The translations under genes and the position numbers were made by a program. From JAAYXU01 sp050942555 (lineage in GTDB: Bacteria > Bacillota > Clostridia > Christensenellales > UMGS416), in NCBI GenBank assembly GCA_050942555.1, contig JBMNNN010000026.1:1-16127 (forward strand): a DNA stretch of 16,127 nt. Direction: 5' to 3'. Each line of letters begins with the position of its first letter. Position 1 is the stretch's first letter. Below, piece after piece: positions 14,742 to 16,127 of this stretch. The notes beneath the pieces are model-generated. The model had not been told where the DNA came from and searched no databases. It worked only from the letters and a program-made list of their open reading frames with translations.

Positions 14742-14770
14742 AGGATATGAAAGGAGCATCCGGACTATGA
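14742..14770 (-). promoter_or_regulatory. Candidate sigma-E promoter for ylbJ
   Basis: On the minus strand TCATAGT (14764-14770) fits the sigma-E -35 pattern at 6 of 7 positions and CATATCCT (14742-14749) the -10 at 6 of 8, with the expected 14-nt spacer. Transcription would begin at about 14735. It overlaps the start codon and ribosome binding site of the divergent patatin gene. Confidence 0.35.
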
Positions 14771-15567
14771 GTGAAAGGGTCCGCGTCGGGCTTGCGCTCG
14801 GATCGGGCGCGTCGCGCGGGTTTGCGCACATCGGCGTGCTGGAGATGCTGACCGAGGCCGGGATCCCGATCGATATGGTCTCAGGCAGCAGCATGGGCTC
14901 GATCATCGGAGGGCTCTACTGCGCGGGCATGAAGATGACCTACATGCACCGCATCGCGCAGCAGATCACGAAAACCCAGGAATACCGGTTCATCGACGTG
15001 ACCCTTCCGGGGCTAGGCCTGTTCCGCGGGCAGCGCATCGAAAAGCTGATACGCACGCTGTGCGGCAGCCGCCGGATCGAGGAGCTCAATATACCGTTCG
15101 TCGCGTCGGCCTGCTGCATCGAGGATGCCCAGATCGTCTATTTCGACCGGGGCGACATGACGCAGGCGATACGAGCCAGCATATCGATTCCCGGCATATT
15201 TGAGCCCGTCGAGATCGACGGAAAAACCTATGTCGATGCGGGCGTATTCGAGCGCGTTCCGATGGGCGTGCTCAGGAAAATGGGCGCGGACTATGTGATC
15301 GGCGTGGACGTAGGATACCGGGGCGGACCAAACCCGAAGCCCAAGGGGCTCATGCAGCTCATGCTGGCGGTCTACGACATGGTCGAGTGGGAGGCGACGC
15401 AGAAGCGCCTCGAATGCGGAGACCGCATGATCTGCGTCAATACCCGCGCAATCGACCCGTCCAACTTCACAAAGGGCGCCGAGTGCATCGAGTTGGGGCG
15501 CAGGGCGGCGCAGGACGCGCTCCCCGATATCCGCAGGGAGCTTTCTGAGCGCGGCGTCGCGCTATAG
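14767..15567 (+). CDS. ylbK: Patatin-like phospholipase (YlbK-like)
   Basis: The 266-residue protein is a single patatin domain, a serine acyl hydrolase acting on phospholipids or other acyl esters. GSGASRG (12-18) is the oxyanion-hole loop, GSSMG (40-44) holds nucleophile Ser42, and the catalytic aspartate is Asp157 in VDAGVFERVP. The aspartate motif is DAG instead of the usual DG(G/A), a conservative variant that should keep the dyad. No signal peptide or membrane anchor is seen, so it is probably cytosolic. AAAGGAG (14750-14756) is 10 nt before ATG 14767. It is divergent from ylbJ with only 30 nt between starts and ends on a stop shared as a palindrome with tmcAL. The place next to ylbJ matches B. 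subtilis ylbK. Confidence 0.9.
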   Translation: MSERVRVGLALGSGASRGFAHIGVLEMLTEAGIPIDMVSGSSMGSIIGGLYCAGMKMTYMHRIAQQITKTQEYRFIDVTLPGLGLFRGQRIEKLIRTLCGSRRIEELNIPFVASACCIEDAQIVYFDRGDMTQAIRASISIPGIFEPVEIDGKTYVDAGVFERVPMGVLRKMGADYVIGVDVGYRGGPNPKPKGLMQLMLAVYDMVEWEATQKRLECGDRMICVNTRAIDPSNFTKGAECIELGRRAAQDALPDIRRELSERGVAL

Positions 15568-16127
15568 GCAGATAAGGGGCTCTGTATAGTCGCGGCCGCT
15601 TCGGCGGTCGCTTTCGTTTTGAAGGGCCAGGCTAAATAGATCGGTCGCCCGCAGATCCAGCGCCCACAGGCGCGCCGCCGCGCCCTCGTCGGGCTCGAAC
15701 CGGCCGGGGCGCGTGATCACGGGTATCGCGGCGCGCCGCGCGATGCGCGCCAGCAGGGGCTTCGCGCTATCCCGTAGCCCGAGCACCCGCGCGTACCGGG
15801 GAAACCGCGTCCGGAACGTCTCGACGTCCCCACGCGTTATGCCAAGGAGCGCGTGCACGGCGGCCCTCATGAGCCGCGTTGCGCCGTAGCGCCTTACCCT
15901 GGCGTGGCGCATCAGGTCCTCAAACGAGCCTCCCGCCGCGGCGGCGGCCGCGATACGGTTATGAAGCCCCTCGGCGATGTCGGGAAGCGCCGCAAGCTCA
16001 CCCGGGCTCATCGTGCGCAGTCTATAGAGCAGCATGCGCTCAAAATCCCGCCAGCTGACCGGCCCGTGTCCCCTGTCCAGGCATTCGGTCAGAATCGCGC
16101 ATGTCGTATCGGGCACGGCCTTATTCC
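15562..16127 (-). CDS. tmcAL: tRNA(Met) cytidine acetate ligase, C-terminal part (5' end outside window)
   Basis: The visible 188 codons are the C-terminal half of TmcAL (YlbM, formerly DUF795), which uses acetate and ATP to make N4-acetylcytidine at the wobble base of elongator tRNA-Met. Recognisable segments are ILTECLDRG at the boundary of the missing nucleotidyltransferase domain, LPDIAEGLHNRI, and RRYGATRLMRAAVHALLGI, the family's RNA-binding helical part. The frame stays open to the window edge through NKAV before an internal GTG at 16116, so that GTG is not the start. It ends on TAG within CTATAG, overlapping the patatin stop on the other strand. The place next to ylbJ/ylbK fits the Firmicutes ylb cluster. 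The catalytic HIGH-type motif cannot be checked here. Confidence 0.88.
   Translation of the reverse strand, partial: NKAVPDTTCAILTECLDRGHGPVSWRDFERMLLYRLRTMSPGELAALPDIAEGLHNRIAAAAAAGGSFEDLMRHARVRRYGATRLMRAAVHALLGITRGDVETFRTRFPRYARVLGLRDSAKPLLARIARRAAIPVITRPGRFEPDEGAAARLWALDLRATDLFSLALQNESDRRSGRDYTEPLICL

Noticed and set aside
14050..14766. Possible 239-residue N-terminal extension of the patatin protein
   Set aside because: It is a shadow of ylbJ on the other strand; the patatin domain starts right at ATG 14767, which has an SD.

Overview
The window looks like a chromosomal segment of a strictly anaerobic, GC-rich member of the Clostridia (Firmicutes). The reasons are strong AGGAGG-type ribosome binding sites, an oxygen-sensitive ferredoxin-dependent indolepyruvate oxidoreductase, a sporulation membrane protein of the YlbJ/SpoVV family, and the Firmicutes gene neighbourhood rsmD-coaD-ylbJ-ylbK-tmcAL. 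This assignment rests on gene content and order only; no rRNA or other phylogenetic marker is present.

Region 1 (1-3548, minus strand) is AT-rich and carries the start of a surface-polysaccharide operon: a Wzx-type flippase, then an ATP-grasp protein of the TupA-like family, then a membrane-anchored GT-B glycosyltransferase cut by the window edge. A near-consensus promoter (3670-3698) reads into it. Base composition changes abruptly near 3.8 kb, so this is either a laterally acquired or fast-evolving glycan locus or, less likely, a contig join.

Region 2 (3752-8827, plus strand) is GC-rich: phenylacetate-CoA ligase paralog 1, iorA, iorB and phenylacetate-CoA ligase paralog 2, tightly packed (iorA/iorB overlap by 10 nt, iorB/paaK by 1 nt). 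Together they interconvert aryl-pyruvates, aryl-acetyl-CoAs and aryl-acetates. A separate extended -10 promoter then starts a second unit (8927-11696): a tandem ACT-domain protein (probably a sensor of amino acids or related ligands), alanine racemase, 5-formyltetrahydrofolate cyclo-ligase and an unrecognised four-helix membrane protein.

Region 3 (11697-16127) starts with a roughly 350-nt spacer of inverted repeats plus a promoter, followed by rsmD, coaD and a small coiled-coil 'ATPase-like' gene. It then holds ylbJ on the minus strand, a patatin-like phospholipase (ylbK-like) on the plus strand and the 3' part of tmcAL on the minus strand. This is the Firmicutes ylbH-ylbM neighbourhood without ylbL and with an extra coiled-coil gene. 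A sigma-E-like promoter candidate for ylbJ overlaps the patatin start codon.

No tRNA, rRNA, CRISPR array, insertion sequence or integrase gene was seen. The most interesting unit is the iorAB operon bracketed by two divergent PaaK paralogs and followed by an ACT sensor. It is a variant of known metabolism, not a demonstrably new system.
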